NCBI GenBank assembly: GCA_036346205.1
Contig: JARFJB010001166.1
Span: 13,366,001-13,430,000, forward strand
Origin: Vesta saturnalis
Lineage: Eukaryota > Arthropoda > Insecta > Coleoptera > Lampyridae
Reading direction: 5' to 3'
Length of the DNA: 64,000 nucleotides
In this document: piece after piece, positions 23,337 to 35,238 of the stretch
Position numbering within the stretch: the stretch's first letter is position 1
Layout of the letters: the number at the start of each line of letters is the position of its first letter
Made by a program: the position numbers and the translations under genes
The notes under the pieces: generated by a model
The model's input: only the letters and a program-made list of their open reading frames with translations
The model's database searches: none
Told to the model about the DNA's origin: nothing

Positions 23337-23880
23337 ATAGGGTGATTCAGGAAGAAATTTCAACATTTTAGGTACGTATTCGGGGACCCAAAATAAATAT
23401 AAAAGTTCCTATAAACATGGGTCCTACCCTCAAGCATTACAGAGATACAGGGGTAAACAAAATATTAAAATTAAAATTTTTATTAAATTATTTATAACAG
23501 GTAGGCTAGGTTTTATAGTTTTCAAAAATGCCACCGATTACTTCTAAACACAAGTCATCTCTCTGATAAATAGGTCGGTCGCTCTATGAATGGATGCGGG
23601 CATGTTTCTTATAATTGCTGCTGCGTTTATTATTCGATTGATTAATAGTGTTTGTTTTACTTGAATATACCAATAATTTAAACCACCTCCAAAGACAATA
23701 ATTCAGAGAATTAAGCTCTGGCGATCTAGCTGGCCAAGCGGATCACTTCGACCAATCCACCGGTTTGGAAAGTTGTAGCGGTAGCAAAAAATTGTTGAAA
23801 AACCCTTCTATCTGGTACTCTCTGATTCGGAAATCCACTCTGGTACTCGGCGACTACAACATTTGAGCTCCCGTTGCAGA
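23337..23880 (-). pseudogene. Mariner-type transposase remnant 4 (C-terminus)
   Basis: On the minus strand near 23780-23540 one reads SLILWIIV-like debris, then LINRIINAAAIIRNMPASIH and RATDLFIREM. This is the typical C-terminal helix block of DUF4817-type mariner transposases. The terminus is on the left, GGGTGATTCAGGAAGAAATT directly after TATA (about 23335). Stops and losses are frequent. Confidence 0.7.
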
Positions 23881-24508
23881 AGCTGTAACGGGAAAAAATC
23901 AAAAGTTCGCGCTAAATTATACGAGATTAGATACTTATATATTATGTTTCTGGATAAAGAAATGATTATTATTTATTTGTATTTGAATGTAATTAATATT
24001 AAGATGTAAAGCTTGAGTTTAATAAGTTACCTATATATTCAATTCGAAAATATTTAAAACACGCGGTATTTGCAAATAATGATGTGCAGTATTTAAAATA
24101 GTCGCGTTAAGTCAGCGATCAAAAAGTCGCATAAAATAAGCGATTCGAGTTGATAGTTGTCGGTCGATTCGCGCCACAGCATAAGTGACATTGTATAATC
24201 ACGCGGACCCTATAAAGTGTGAAAATTACAAATAAGAATTAATTAGCGGTATAATATAGAAGAAGTTGAAAATTAGCTTCCTTACTAAAATAATAAAAAG
24301 TGCAAGTATTGGCAAGTTGGTGATAATACAAAGGATTGCACCATAATGTGAGTTTCGCATTAAAGGTGACGTAATAAGTGAAGATAACAAATTTATACGT
24401 ACCAGAGCCGTAATCAATTGCGTTTAAATAGCGAACAATAAATATAATAGACAGTAATCAATCCAAATTGGTAAATCAAAGTATAAAGGACAATAACTCG
24501 AATTTATT
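23881..24508. other. No recognised gene; possible element edge
   Basis: The sequence CCCGTTGCAGAAGCTGTAAC followed by GGG (23869) is an inverted CCCGTT/AACGGG word. A related CCCGTTGCAAAG stands at about 25532. They may mark borders of an unidentified insertion of about 1.65 kb. No coding trace. Confidence 0.3.
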
Positions 24509-24849
24509 GATGTATAAAAAGGAAGCATTCGCGGTTTGAAAATAGCTTGCATTTTGTTGCGCAAGCTATTTGTAGTTCAACCAAACAATTAAGTAAAAAC
24601 TGGACAGTGTAAGCATATCAAGTTATTGTTATTTCAAGTTAAGTTATTTAGAAAAAAAATCATTAAATTGTGGAAAGAAAGTTAGAAGCGTCCTCTATAG
24701 CAAAGAGATAAGGAGAACAAAGGAAGCAGTTCCAAATTGGCGGAAAGGTGAAATCATCGGAAGGTCAGTGACACAACCTAGTTGAGGCCTCTTCACCGGT
24801 CAAAGGAACGCAAGCATTAAATCATCAGTTTTTCAACAAAAATAACAAG
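24509..24849 (+). promoter_or_regulatory. Candidate TATA promoter with leader exon and stem-loop
   Basis: TGTATAAAAAGGAAG (about 24510) is a strong TATA-box match. About 30 bp downstream lies a perfect 10-bp stem, AATAGCTTGC...GCAAGCTATT (about 24540-24570). A region richer in GC follows up to AACAAGTAAGAACC, a good splice donor at about 24850. This would fit a non-coding first exon of some 300 nt, or the U3/R part of an LTR. No matching downstream exon was identified. Confidence 0.35.
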
Positions 24850-27636
24850 TAAGAACCCTTTTTGTTCGTTTTTGTGTTTGATTTTCTCAAAACTTTACAT
24901 TTGACTATCACAACTAAACGAAAAACAATACGTTTAATTCTGATAAAGATTTTATTTGTTATATGTTAGTTTTAAGAAGGTTATTTTAGATATAGGTTTG
25001 ATTTTTAGATATGTTTGTAAACAACGTATTCATGCATTTTTGTGCAGATTTGGAATTTAATTAAATGAGTATAACATTTGATTTACTTTTATTGCTAAAG
25101 ATTATTAATATTAAAAGCTTATACAAATATTGAATATATAAATGTAAGAAGAGGTCAACTCAATAGGAATCCATATAAATAAATAAATCAAAATGTGCAT
25201 AATTTTAGTCAATGACAACAGTGATCATTTCTTTATTTTAACTTTGAGCTAGCCGTCGCAACCAATTAGGGAAGGAATTCGCAAACGTAAATCTTATAAT
25301 TAATTTACGCAAACAGAAGATAAATAGCAAGCGAAATAAAATTTAACAAATAAATGATATCTTTATAAATTGAACCCATTCAGTTTTAATAAAAAATAAC
25401 CACTTTAAATTTCACAATAACAATATTAAATTTTATTCAATAATGTTGAAATTATAAAAACGTTTAAAAGAACTCAAATCTTATTCTTTGGAGCGGGTTA
25501 AACAAACAAAAGTAATATCCAAGGGTATTACACCCGTTGCAAAGCCATAAACGAATATAATATCAACATACTCAGGATGAGAGAAATGAATCTGATGTTT
25601 CTCAAAGAAATGTCAGAAAATTGAAACTTGAACAATTGGGTTATTGGAAAAAAAATTATCCATTGGTTTTTATGTATTTTAAAACTTTACCATAAAATAT
25701 ATTAATAGTCCATGCAAAAAACTTAAAAAAAAAATTTTGTTTGACTAAAACCGATAAAATTTTAAAAAGAATCATGCGACTACAAACGCGCCACGATTGG
25801 TCGGCACGTTTGTGACGTCTTAATGTTAAATTAATTCTCAATAGTACAGTGTCAACGGCTTCTACATGTAAATTGAGTGCAAAAAAATTATTTATAATAG
25901 CTTGTTTAGTCATGTGTGATAAAGTTTATGGTTAGGTTGGCAACTAAACTTGTGCGGTATTACATTAACTTTAATTTTTGCTATGCTTCCCTTTGTAGTA
26001 CAGAAAATATAATTCTCCATGTCTTCTTTCAGGTAAAAAAAAAACATCAAATCATGAGAATTATTTAAATGACATTATAGTAACGAAAGAACCCCATTAC
26101 ATACACATTTAAAATTTCAATTTCGTGCAGTACATAACCTAGCGAGTAATTAAAAAATAAAATACTAAATTAAACAGTGTACAAATTTATTATTTAATCG
26201 TTTAAAATTATTCATAGAAATTTTTTTGATGTTGATTTTTAAAAGTTATGATTCTGGAGTTTAGTTAAACAATTTTATTATCGAATACTATTTATTCAAT
26301 TTATACGTTTACATAAATAATTATTAATTACTATATTATTATAAAAGCACGATAACCTTTAAGGTTTGACATTTTTGATATATCTATCAATATATTGACG
26401 ATAATAACAAGATTTAATCGATTAAAAGTCAAAACACTATATCAACTGTATGCTACGATGAGTAAAAATAAACATTGTGACGTCACACGCGCTCTGGTTT
26501 GTTCGGGAACTTTCGGCGTGTTTCCGGTATTGGGTTAAAAAATGTATTTTTAATGTAATATAACCTTTGAATTAGAGCGAAAAAAAAAACTAAAATTAGT
26601 TTTGTTATAAAACGTGTATATGATCTTTCCATTTATTATAAAAAAAATTTTTTTTCAAAATCCCAATTAAAGTGATACTTAAAAACTATAAATATATCCA
26701 GCAAATAGTCTCAGAATTAATCAATTATTGGAATGACAAATTGGAATTGTACAAATCAACGTCAATATTCCAAAGAAAATGATTGAGAACAAAGAAAATG
26801 CGTCATTGGCCTTGAAAAAGTAACAAGACGCCTAATTAAACCCAATTCCTTCACTGTTGATAGAAATCTTGTGTGCATGTTTAGATGATAATACTAAATG
26901 TAGTAATAGGAATGTTTTTTTATGAGTTAATGTAAGCAAAGCATTTCTGCATTTTGAGGATTTAGTAATTATTAAATAAGTATAACGTTTTGATTTATTT
27001 TCGTTAGTAACCCTTTCGAATACTAAAAGCTTTAATACTCAAAGAAGTAATTCCAATAAAGTTACAAATTACATATATCTTAATAAAATCAAGTTGAATA
27101 TAAATTGGGTAATTGATGACAATAATCATTTCTTTTAATAAACAAGTTAGCCGGTGTAAACAAACAATCGGTGAAGCAAACGTCGAGTTCATTTACTCAA
27201 ACTGAAACCTGATAGCAAGTAAAATAAATTTTAGTTAATGAATATCTTTATAAATTGAAACTACCTAAATTAAATTGGAAGGTAACCATTTAAGTTCTCG
27301 CAAAAACAATATAAATTTTTATTAAAGGATTTTGAAATTATTAAGAATTGTAAAAGAACCTATAATTTATTATTTTCTGTTGCATTTGAAGTATTATCGT
27401 AAAAACATTAATTTTGTCTGCTGTTGCAGACGTCCTGTTGTTAGGTGGCAAGTTTTTATATACACGTTATTGTTTGTTATTTAACTTTGTGTTATTTGTA
27501 CTTGTGAGGTGACATGCATAGGAATAACAATTATTATTTTATTACTACAGGAGGTTCTAAGATAAGAAACAATAGCGTTATTTTCATTTTTACTTACGCA
27601 ACTCTTTGGATGTAGATTTCATACGCATAAGTATCA
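24850..27636. repeat. AT-rich stretch with a diverged direct repeat; no gene
   Basis: About 24880-25530 and about 26830-27430 are diverged relatives in the same order. Shared words include AAAGCTT(A/T), CATTTCTTT, CGCAAACG/AGCAAACG, AATATCTTTATAAATTGAA-like and AATTTTTATTAAA/AATTTTATTCAA. A TGACGTCA palindrome lies at 26480-26487 and a half match at about 25812. No coding segment is supported. Confidence 0.45.
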
Positions 27637-28025
27637 AAATGGTCAAACGTAAATATCTAACTGAGGAAGAACTTATGCGTGCTTTAGAAGATAATATCAT
27701 AATATAATTCGTAAACGTATTGATAAAGTGGTTCTTGCTGCAGGGAAAGTAATTCAAGACCTGATTGATAGCTTCAATTTATTCTTTCACAGAAGTCTAC
27801 TACAACATACCAATTCTGAAACTTGTAGAATACTGCAAAATAAATGGAAACCAATCGATTCGATTGAATTACAAGCGTTTTTAGGATTATGGCTAACCAT
27901 CGGTGTCAATAAACAAAGTAATATAGATTTTAGAGAGTAGTGGAACCCAATATATAGTAATCTAATTTTTCGTGCTACTATGGGTAAAAATAGGTATGCG
28001 TGTATATCACGCTTCTTACACGGAC
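27637..28025 (+). pseudogene. piggyBac transposase fragment (N-terminal)
   Basis: MVKRKYLTEEELMRALEDN at 27639, then a frame change. Next is the conserved block LQAFLGLWLTIGVNKQSN (about 27870) and, after an in-frame TAG, WNPIYSNLIFRATMGKNRY. These correspond to the start of the DDE_Tnp_1_7 (piggyBac) domain. The catalytic Asp blocks and the element ends are absent. It is joined directly to P3 sequence at about 28025. Confidence 0.75.
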
Positions 28026-30032
28026 TGGTGAAAGCTGCTGAATGGTGTTTCCCATTTTCATACCTAGACATTCGTTATCTTGTGAAAAGTTATCTTGACA
28101 GACGATATAATACAAAAATCGTTAAAAAATAACCTTCCTGGGGTTGACTGGTACGCGTCATTTCTAGAGCGAAATAAAGAACTGTCTGTTCGTTTGTGCG
28201 ACAATATAAAAAGAAGCAGAGCGGAAGTAGGTCAGTCTGCTCTGAACACTTACTTTGAAAATTTAAAAGTTAGTCTAGCAGATGTAACTCCTGCTGAGGT
28301 TGTTAATTTTGACGAGACTAACATGACTGTGACCTTGGGCGATGAAAAGTTATAACACGTCGAGGAAACAAACGTGATGGATTCGTCAAAATCCAACACA
28401 TCTGTAATGTTTTCGGGCTCAGCTTCAGGAACACTCTTAGCTCCCTATGTCGTTTATAAATCGGAGCATTTATATGATTCCTGGATTGAAAGTGATCCAA
28501 AGGGATGCAGATTCAGCCGTTCTAAGAGTGGTTGTTTCTATGGCAGGTTATTTGCGGATTGGTTTTTTACATTAGCGTTGCTCTATTTTTGCAAAACAGA
28601 TCCTCACAATGAGAATCTCCCAAAAGTTTTGCAGGGTGACAGTTTGGCAAGCCACCTTTCGTTGAAGGTGATATCAGCCTGTGAGGAAAATAATATGATT
28701 TGTATTCTTTCCACCAAACAGCACCCATTTTGTCAGCCCCTTGATGTCGCCTTCTTTGGTCCTCTAAAACGTTCCTGGACAACTCAACTGTTGGAGTGGA
28801 AGAAGTCTATTAGAGGAACCATACCAAAGGATAAATTCCCTAGGCTTTTGAAAAAAAAAACATTAGATGAATGACTGAATCCAAAATTACCGACAACCTC
28901 AAAGCGGGATTCTAGGCTTGTGGCATATTCCCTTCTTGTTCAAATGAAGTCCTCAAAAGGTTCCCTAACAGTCACAATGAATCAATGTCCAGTGGAGGTA
29001 TTCCAGCTGATGTTACTGAAAATATGTCATGGTCAGAAAGCTTAATAGAAATTATAAAAACTGCACGCTTTGGAGAAGGAACCAGGCAAAGAATGTCGCG
29101 TAAGAAGGTATCTGTAGCTCCTGGAGAGAGTGTTTGTTTTGAGCATTTTACAGAACATAACAATCCTGATGATCCAGGCTCAATTACAGAGGAGGAAGAA
29201 GCCTCAAATGAATCTCGGGCTTCAATCGATCAAGACACTACAGGCCTCCCAGAAATTCCTTCCCAGAATCTGGATAATATTAAAGAGGGCGACTTTCTTC
29301 TTGTGAAGCTTGATTATGGAGAATTGAGCAAGAAATATGTTGAAAAATATTCATCTGTAAAGTGATTGGGCAGCAATGTAATGATGATGAGTGGTCTTGT
29401 TATTTCTTGAGGAAAGGTTCTAAAGGTGACAATACATTCATTTTTCCAAACTGTTGCTGATGAATTATCTGTAAGGAATAGTGATGTTATACAGGTCTTG
29501 GAGGCATCCGTTGTCCGAAGGGGAAGGCACATTTTTAAGACTGCTCATCTTAATAAATTCACCATTAATTAAAACATGTCTATATTCAATGTAATATGAA
29601 CTCCATAACATTCCAATTCAACTATTAAATCATATCTGATTTTCATGAATTTGTAATAAATTTTTATTGTTTATTTTGATAAATTTTCATCAAAATTATT
29701 TCTTTTCATTGTATTTTATCTTTTATCAACATTGATAGTTTCTTTAAAAACATCTTGACTATCCCAAGTAACTCCATAAATAGCGTTACTTAAACTTTCA
29801 ATGAGAATAAGCTATTGTCCCAAGTAACACCTTGTGATGGGGTTACTTGGGACAAGTATTTATTATTTTTTTTTCCTAATAAAAGTAATATAAAACACAA
29901 ATATGGAAACTCAGGGTTAAAGTACCCATATACACCCATGTTTTGATAATTTTCGATTGACATTATACCTTTTTCACTTAGCCCTACACTTGTTTAAAGT
30001 TGAAAACTGTCCCAAGTAACCCCGTTTTACGG
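28026..30032 (+). mobile_element. pogo-like element P3, 5'-truncated, right end present
   Basis: The right terminus, read inward, is CCGTAAAACGGGGTTACTTG followed by GGAC, with TA at 30033-30034. The word CCCAAGTAAC / GTTACTTGGG recurs at about 29762, 29821 and 29840. The left end, leader and HTH are missing. At about 28025 the sequence passes into a piggyBac fragment. Confidence 0.8.
28028..29575 (+). pseudogene. P3 transposase, 5'-truncated and broken
   Basis: It starts in the CENP-B-like DNA-binding domain (FPFSYLDIRYLVKSYLDRR) in the same frame as the preceding piggyBac piece. A stop follows, then LPGVDWYASFLERNKELSV. The DDE domain has VNFDETNMTVT (first Asp, about 28308), VLQGDSLASH (second, about 28635) and CQPLDVAFFGPLK (third, about 28735). 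The Asp-Asp spacing is 34 residues. Frameshifts lie near 28350 and 28860. A serine/acidic linker leads to the C-terminal module KEGDFLLVKLDYGELSKKYV (about 29284) and further decayed sequence ending near 29570. It is closest to P2 in sequence. Confidence 0.85.
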
Positions 30033-31939
30033 TATTTAAGGATTTCAAGGCGGGCACCTTTATGTTAATACACTTTAAAATATAATTGTAGTAGTGTGTT
30101 TAAAAAAAAAGAAAAATATATAAGTGAATGCAATCAATAAAAAAATTTTGTCGCATTAACGAAAAGTACAATTTAACATAGACGAAGTGTTTATATAACC
30201 CATATAAACAAGGATATAACTAACAACATTGTTACTTGAAGTTATGTCATTGAGACCAAAACTCATACATTTATACTTCTTTAAACTGAAAGCAACGAGG
30301 AAACATTATCTAACTTAAACCAATATCCGATTTTATTAGAAATTTTTAAGTTAGATAATTATCATACGTTTAATAAATATGTTAAATGTGAAGACATAAG
30401 GTCAACTATGTGTAAAAGTAAAATAATCATTCCATTTTAAAGTTAATTACCAATAAATCAATTACTTTTAATGTAATAAATAAATTAGCAATAATCACTT
30501 TTAGATATGCTTTAAAAACCTTGTAAATTTCAGTCGAAATGTTAAAGTAAAAGAGATAAGTAAATATATGTGTTGCTAGACTTATTGTTTTCTTGATATT
30601 GATATGGATTAATCAAGGATATTCTGTACAATTAAAAACCAATTTAAATAAATGAAAGCGTAAGGTCATAAGAAATCAAAGAGTTTCACTAATAACATTC
30701 CATTGTAATAGATTTAAATAATTTAACACTTAGATAAATCAAGCATCTGTCTTAATGAGATCATGATAGAGGTAACTTTCGAATGTTGGACTGTATTAGG
30801 GCAATTGTTTTACTGAATCAGTATAAAATTTTCAATGTAAAAATTACAGATATGTCTGTCTAGTTTAGCATACATAACATTATTAAGACGATAAAATGAT
30901 TGATTAGGTTTAATAAAAGTACCATACGTACAGTAATCTTTATGTGTAAAAATTATTATACGCCTTCTAGTAGTAAGATAAGTGCTTTTTAATTTTTTAA
31001 ATATAGTCATAATAAAGTAGGATACCAGTATATAATTTTATCTAATTGGTTAAGCACTCATAAGTACAGTATTGAGACAAAATTTCACTCACTTTGATTG
31101 GCAAGAAGTAAGTAATAAAAGCCACTTGGCATAAACCAGTCACTTTTTCAAATAACTTCGGCATCGAAAACAAATATATATTTTTCTTTGTATTTCAGAA
31201 AGAGTTAATTATTGCATATACTGCTAAATTAAAACTGACCATGAACTATTTCACTCTCGTTGTTTGAGGTAAACATGTTAGTTGTATACAAGCACACATT
31301 TGTTCTAATATCGTAATTTGCATAAATATTACTAGACCTGCTTTAGAAGAGATAACAAATCTGTTACCATAGTCTTAACAGAGCTAACCCGAAACGTGCA
31401 TGTCAACTGCAGCCCAAAGACACCTATTTGACCAGACCATCCAAATTGTTACTACAGGTTTAATTGTTTCTTGTTTGGTGCCCAAAAAAATTCTGACTAG
31501 AAAAAATACTAAATGCGATTAATTTCAAAATGAATTACGTGATCAATCGAAACATTTTTCTTGTTGGTGCTTAGCAGTCTATGCTCACGCCTTATAGGAT
31601 TAGAACATCTAGGTGAATGGAGTATACCTACTTTTACTAAAAATATTCAAATATCTTAAAATGTTATAAAAAGTACAAATGGGTTTCATAATAATTTACT
31701 TCATGAAACTGATTTTTTCTTGATGTTGGTCACTTTCATTTATACCCTTTATGATTGGACGATATTGACTTTTACTAGTACAGCATACTCTATTTTACTA
31801 GTATCATGAAAATTGTTACCAACGGCCCACATTTTTTCAAAACACATGTTTTGTTTCAATCTTATGCATGATTGGATTCGTGTGAAAAAATAACTTAATA
31901 CATACATTCTGTTTCATATGTTAGATTATATTCATTGTA
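30033..31939. other. No recognised gene (1.9 kb); dispersed repeat at its left
   Basis: AT-rich. 30063-30180 is the relative of the repeat at 15595-15700. No conserved protein trace on either strand, and no clear element ends. Confidence 0.45.
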
Positions 31940-31964
31940 GTTTGCTGTCAGCGAGTATTAACAA

Positions 31965-33730
31965 AGGGTGAGAAGTAAGTCTGAATTTTGTGGGTATTTT
32001 CATACAAACATCGGTGAATTATATGAAAATCAAGAGGAAACTACTATAGAATCTGCTTTGAAAAAATTTGACATTCGGAACTTGGCTAATGAGTTTGATA
32101 GTGGGTGTTTGTTACCATATACCAATGAAGAAACCAGCGGTAATGAAGAGGTTTTGAAGAAGAACGCGAGATAATTCAAACAGCTGTTGGTACTGAATCT
32201 AATGATGAAACAGAGATGGCGAGAAGACTGAAAAAGAAAGATTCTAACGTTAGGTAGAGAAAAAGTAAATTAGTTTCAAACAATAAAGCGAAAGGGTTCA
32301 AAGACCGTGAACAAAATGGGTGCTAGTTTCATGGAAATTGAAACACCATTTGCCTTCTTCAAATATTTTTTTGACGACAACTTGCTCCAAAAAATTGTAG
32401 ACCAGTCAAATATGTATTTAGTACAAAAAAATCCCAGGACCACACATTCATTGACCATTAGAGTCCTCACTTGGGATTTTCTCAAGTAAAAGACGCCATA
32501 CGTCAGAAACTGTTTGAAGCAACACGAATGGCCCTACATTTCAACAATTCGCGGACCGAGCTGGTAACATAGTGGTGACATGACCTGCTTAGAATTCGGG
32601 AGGTGATGGGTTTGATTCCCGTTACCGTCTATTTTGTATGAGGTTTTTCAGGGGGTTTTCCTCATACACATGTAGCGGCATGGTCGCAGCGTATATTCTA
32701 CTTAAGCGAATGCTGGGGTAGTATTTTCCCCCTCAGAACCCTAACTCCGTTCCTTCCGATCCTATCCTGACCACACCCATCCTTAATCCCACCATGCATA
32801 TATACGTAATGTATGTATGCATGCTGGGAATCCATGATTGTGGCTGAAGGAGCTCGATAAGCTCGAGCAGTTCGGGAATGAAATACGTGGCCTTTTCCTC
32901 TTTTCTGCAAAACGCCATAAGTGGGGATATAAATTGTTTGTTCTTTATGACATCAGTGGATTTTCTTATAATTTTGAAGTATACTGTGGCTCAGAGAATC
33001 TACATAAACTTACATTACCTGAGGAGCCTAATTTACGGGCTGCTTCAAATACGGTTTTACGTTTATGTAGAGTAATTTCAAGAAACCAAAATCCACTAGT
33101 GTCATTTTTCCATCCAATGGAACATTTGCATTGGGTACTGGAGGTACTGTGAGAAGAAATCGTAAATTTCCTTCAGGATGTATTGAGAAAAAGCGACCGA
33201 GGAAACTTTTGGGAGTGTGTGAAATTTTAATAGTATTGATATCACTTCCGTTGCTTAGAAAGATAATAAAAACGTGTGCTTACTACATTCTTTCACTGGA
33301 GAGCTTTCAAAGGGAGAAGTGAAGCGTCACGATAAAAACAAATGAAAGCAGTTGAAGTTCAATGTCCAAATCTTGTTTTAGAACACAATAAGCACATTAG
33401 AGGTGTTGATCTCCTAGATGGTCTAGTCTTATGGATCGCTATAAAATTGTCATGCGCAGTAAAAAAAATGGTACAAGAGGCTTTTCTACCATTTACTAGA
33501 TAAGAATTTAATGAACGATTGGTTGCTGTATAAGAGATCTGTGACTGAAAGAAACGGGGGAAAAATTCTAAAATGAGCGGCGGCCAGGGCAGAAGTTGCT
33601 GACTGCCTTTGCAGAATCTGTACAGATCGGTCAACAAAAAGCGGGAGGCCATCTGATGTAGAAAAGAAAATTAGGGAAAAAAAGAAACGCTCTGCAACAT
33701 CTTCCAACATACCACCAAAGGACTATTTAT
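31965..33730 (+). pseudogene. piggyBac (PGBD-like) transposase, split by a SINE
   Basis: The N-terminal acidic part (31968-32174) is followed after frame changes by TPFAFFKYFFDDNLLQKIVD and SNMYLVQKNP (about 32343-32430), the start of the piggyBac domain. The SINE interrupts at 32554. Behind it, HKWGYKLFVLYDISGFSYNF (32917-32976) is the conserved block around the second catalytic Asp. VEVQCPNLVLEHNKHIRGVD (about 33351) and a decayed KMVQEAFLPF form the C-terminal block with the last Asp (GVDLLDG). A large part between the second and the last block is missing, and several frames are used. The Cys-rich tail is barely visible (FPTCKCCSPNKGQQIW, about 33752). Dead copy. Confidence 0.8.
32554..32905 (+). 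mobile_element. tRNA-derived SINE, copy 3, inside piggyBac transposase
   Basis: It starts ACCGAGCTGGTAACATAGTG. A tRNA-like B box follows (GGTTTGATTCCCGTTACCG), and it ends GAATGAAATACGTGGCC. The internal short TA/TG stretch (ATATACGTAATGTATG) is not expanded. Target duplications are no longer clear. The insertion postdates the piggyBac element. Confidence 0.88.
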
Positions 33731-34117
33731 AACGAGGCTAGACAACGGTGCACGTTTCCTACATGCAAATGTTGTTCCCCAAATAAAGGGCAGCAAATAT
33801 GGGTGTATTTGTACCTAAATAAGCACAATAATTGTTTTTTGAAAATAGAAATTGACGCAGATTGATAACTATACTGAGTGATATTGATAACTATATTGAG
33901 TAATATTAGTTAATAAATACACTTTGTCTTAAATGTGATACTTGTTTCCATTTTTTTTTAAATATATAACTTAGATTTTTTCAATATTTTTCAATTTCTA
34001 TACAATCTAATGTTTACGGAAACAATTTTTTCGCATCAATACAAAAAATTGCGCATTAAAGGGTTAATAGTTGTTACAGGCAAATACTCTCTAGAATACT
34101 ATCGCTCACGTAAAGTA

Positions 34118-34243
34118 CATGGTTCTGACCTAGCTCAGTGGTAGGCTTATGGTTCTTACGAAACAACTAAACGACACGGTTTCAGATCAGGTAAAAATAC
34201 TGAATCAGCCGTCATTGAAGTCTTGACGGTAAAAAATTGAATC

Positions 34244-34246
<3 letters not shown>
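34118..34246 (+). repeat. Second tRNA-like SINE head fragment
   Basis: TGACCTAGCTCAGTGGTAGG resembles a tRNA A-box arm closely. An anticodon-like arm with ACGAAACAACTAAACGACACG and a B-box-like GGTTTCAGATCA follow. The head differs from the four-copy SINE above, so it belongs to another tRNA-derived family or is a tRNA pseudogene. It does not fold into a complete tRNA. Confidence 0.5.

Positions 34247-34247
<1 letters not shown>

Positions 34248-34302
<55 letters not shown>
34248..34302. repeat. (TA)n microsatellite
   Basis: About 27 uninterrupted TA units between the tRNA-like head and the RT fragment. Confidence 0.95.
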
Positions 34303-34306
<4 letters not shown>

Positions 34307-34888
34307 TCAAGCGGTATTACACAAGGATCAATATTAGGACCGTATCTATTCAATATGGCTCAACACTGTCAAAATCCTATTGTTCTCTACGCAGATGACG
34401 CTACAGTGATAACCTCTAATGATTCAATCGAACAACTCCTTGACAGCGTACTAATGAACATTCACAATATTGAAGAATGGGCCAACAAGAACAATCTCAG
34501 TGTTAATCATAAAAAAACACAAGCAATCCTATACTCTACCAAAAACATCGACAGGTATGAAATTGAGACAGACGATCAAACATTTATTCAGACGGTACCT
34601 AATGTATTAATTCCTTGGAGTAACACTAGATGTAAAATTAACTGGAAACCTCACATCCATGAATTAACCATATGCCTTACGTACCCTTTCAGAAATTACT
34701 TCAAAACATACCATTCTAGTAGCATACTATGGATATGTACAATCCAGATTAAGCTACTGTACGATAGCTTGGGGCAATTCATCGGAGACAAGCAGCGCAT
34801 TCAAAAAAGCTGCATCGAAAGTATGAGTAAAGACACCTGCAGAGAGTGCTTCATCAACAACAAAATACCTACGCTCGCAGTAAAGTAA
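34303..34888 (+). pseudogene. LINE reverse-transcriptase fragment
   Basis: GITQGSILGPYLFN (about 34312-34352) is the RT motif before the active site. VLYADDATVITS (34382-34417) holds the YADD catalytic centre. EEWANKNNLSVNHKKTQAIL follows, as in the palm/thumb of I/Jockey/CR1-type LINEs. The spacing between the first two motifs is much too short, so about 30 codons are deleted. The frame then decays (stop at 34886). Both ends of the element are missing. It is not closely similar to the LINE at 1-897. Confidence 0.75.
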
Positions 34889-35238
34889 TGAAAAAGAGCT
34901 CTACAGTTTTTGCAAAATCATTACGAAACTAGCTGTGCTCTAATGAATAATTATTAAATGCCAACGCACCACTTGATTAGTGGCTAACACTGAATAATTT
35001 GAAAGGCCGCATTACTGATAAAGAACTGAAAATAATGAAGCAACTGCTTACTGCAACTGCTTCTTCTGCAGTAACGGAAAGACTATTTTCTTCGTTTAAC
35101 CTAGTACACAGTTAAATAGGAAATAAACCGGACATCAACACGTGTGCAAAATGTGTGTTTCTGTTAAAGTATTTGAACAGTAATATCGAAAAATAATTAT
35201 TAAAAAATTTTTGTTTTTCATAATAAGCTAGATAGGTA

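Larger units (their letters stand above)
31940..34063 (+). mobile_element. piggyBac element remnant, right end and TTAA present
   Basis: The right terminus read inward is CCCTTTAATGCGCAATTTTT, directly followed on the outside by TTAA (34064-34067), the piggyBac target site. The matching left terminus was not found. A SINE (32554-32905) has inserted into the transposase gene. Confidence 0.75.

Noticed and set aside
23869..25541. Complete solo LTR (TG...CA) of about 1.65 kb
   Set aside because: Start TGTAAC and end ATTACA are suggestive, but there is no clean short target duplication, no primer site and no second copy, so it was not called.
34118..34200. Possible tRNA gene
   Set aside because: The A-box arm is good, but acceptor and T arms do not pair and the B box is imperfect. 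A SINE head or tRNA relic fits better.
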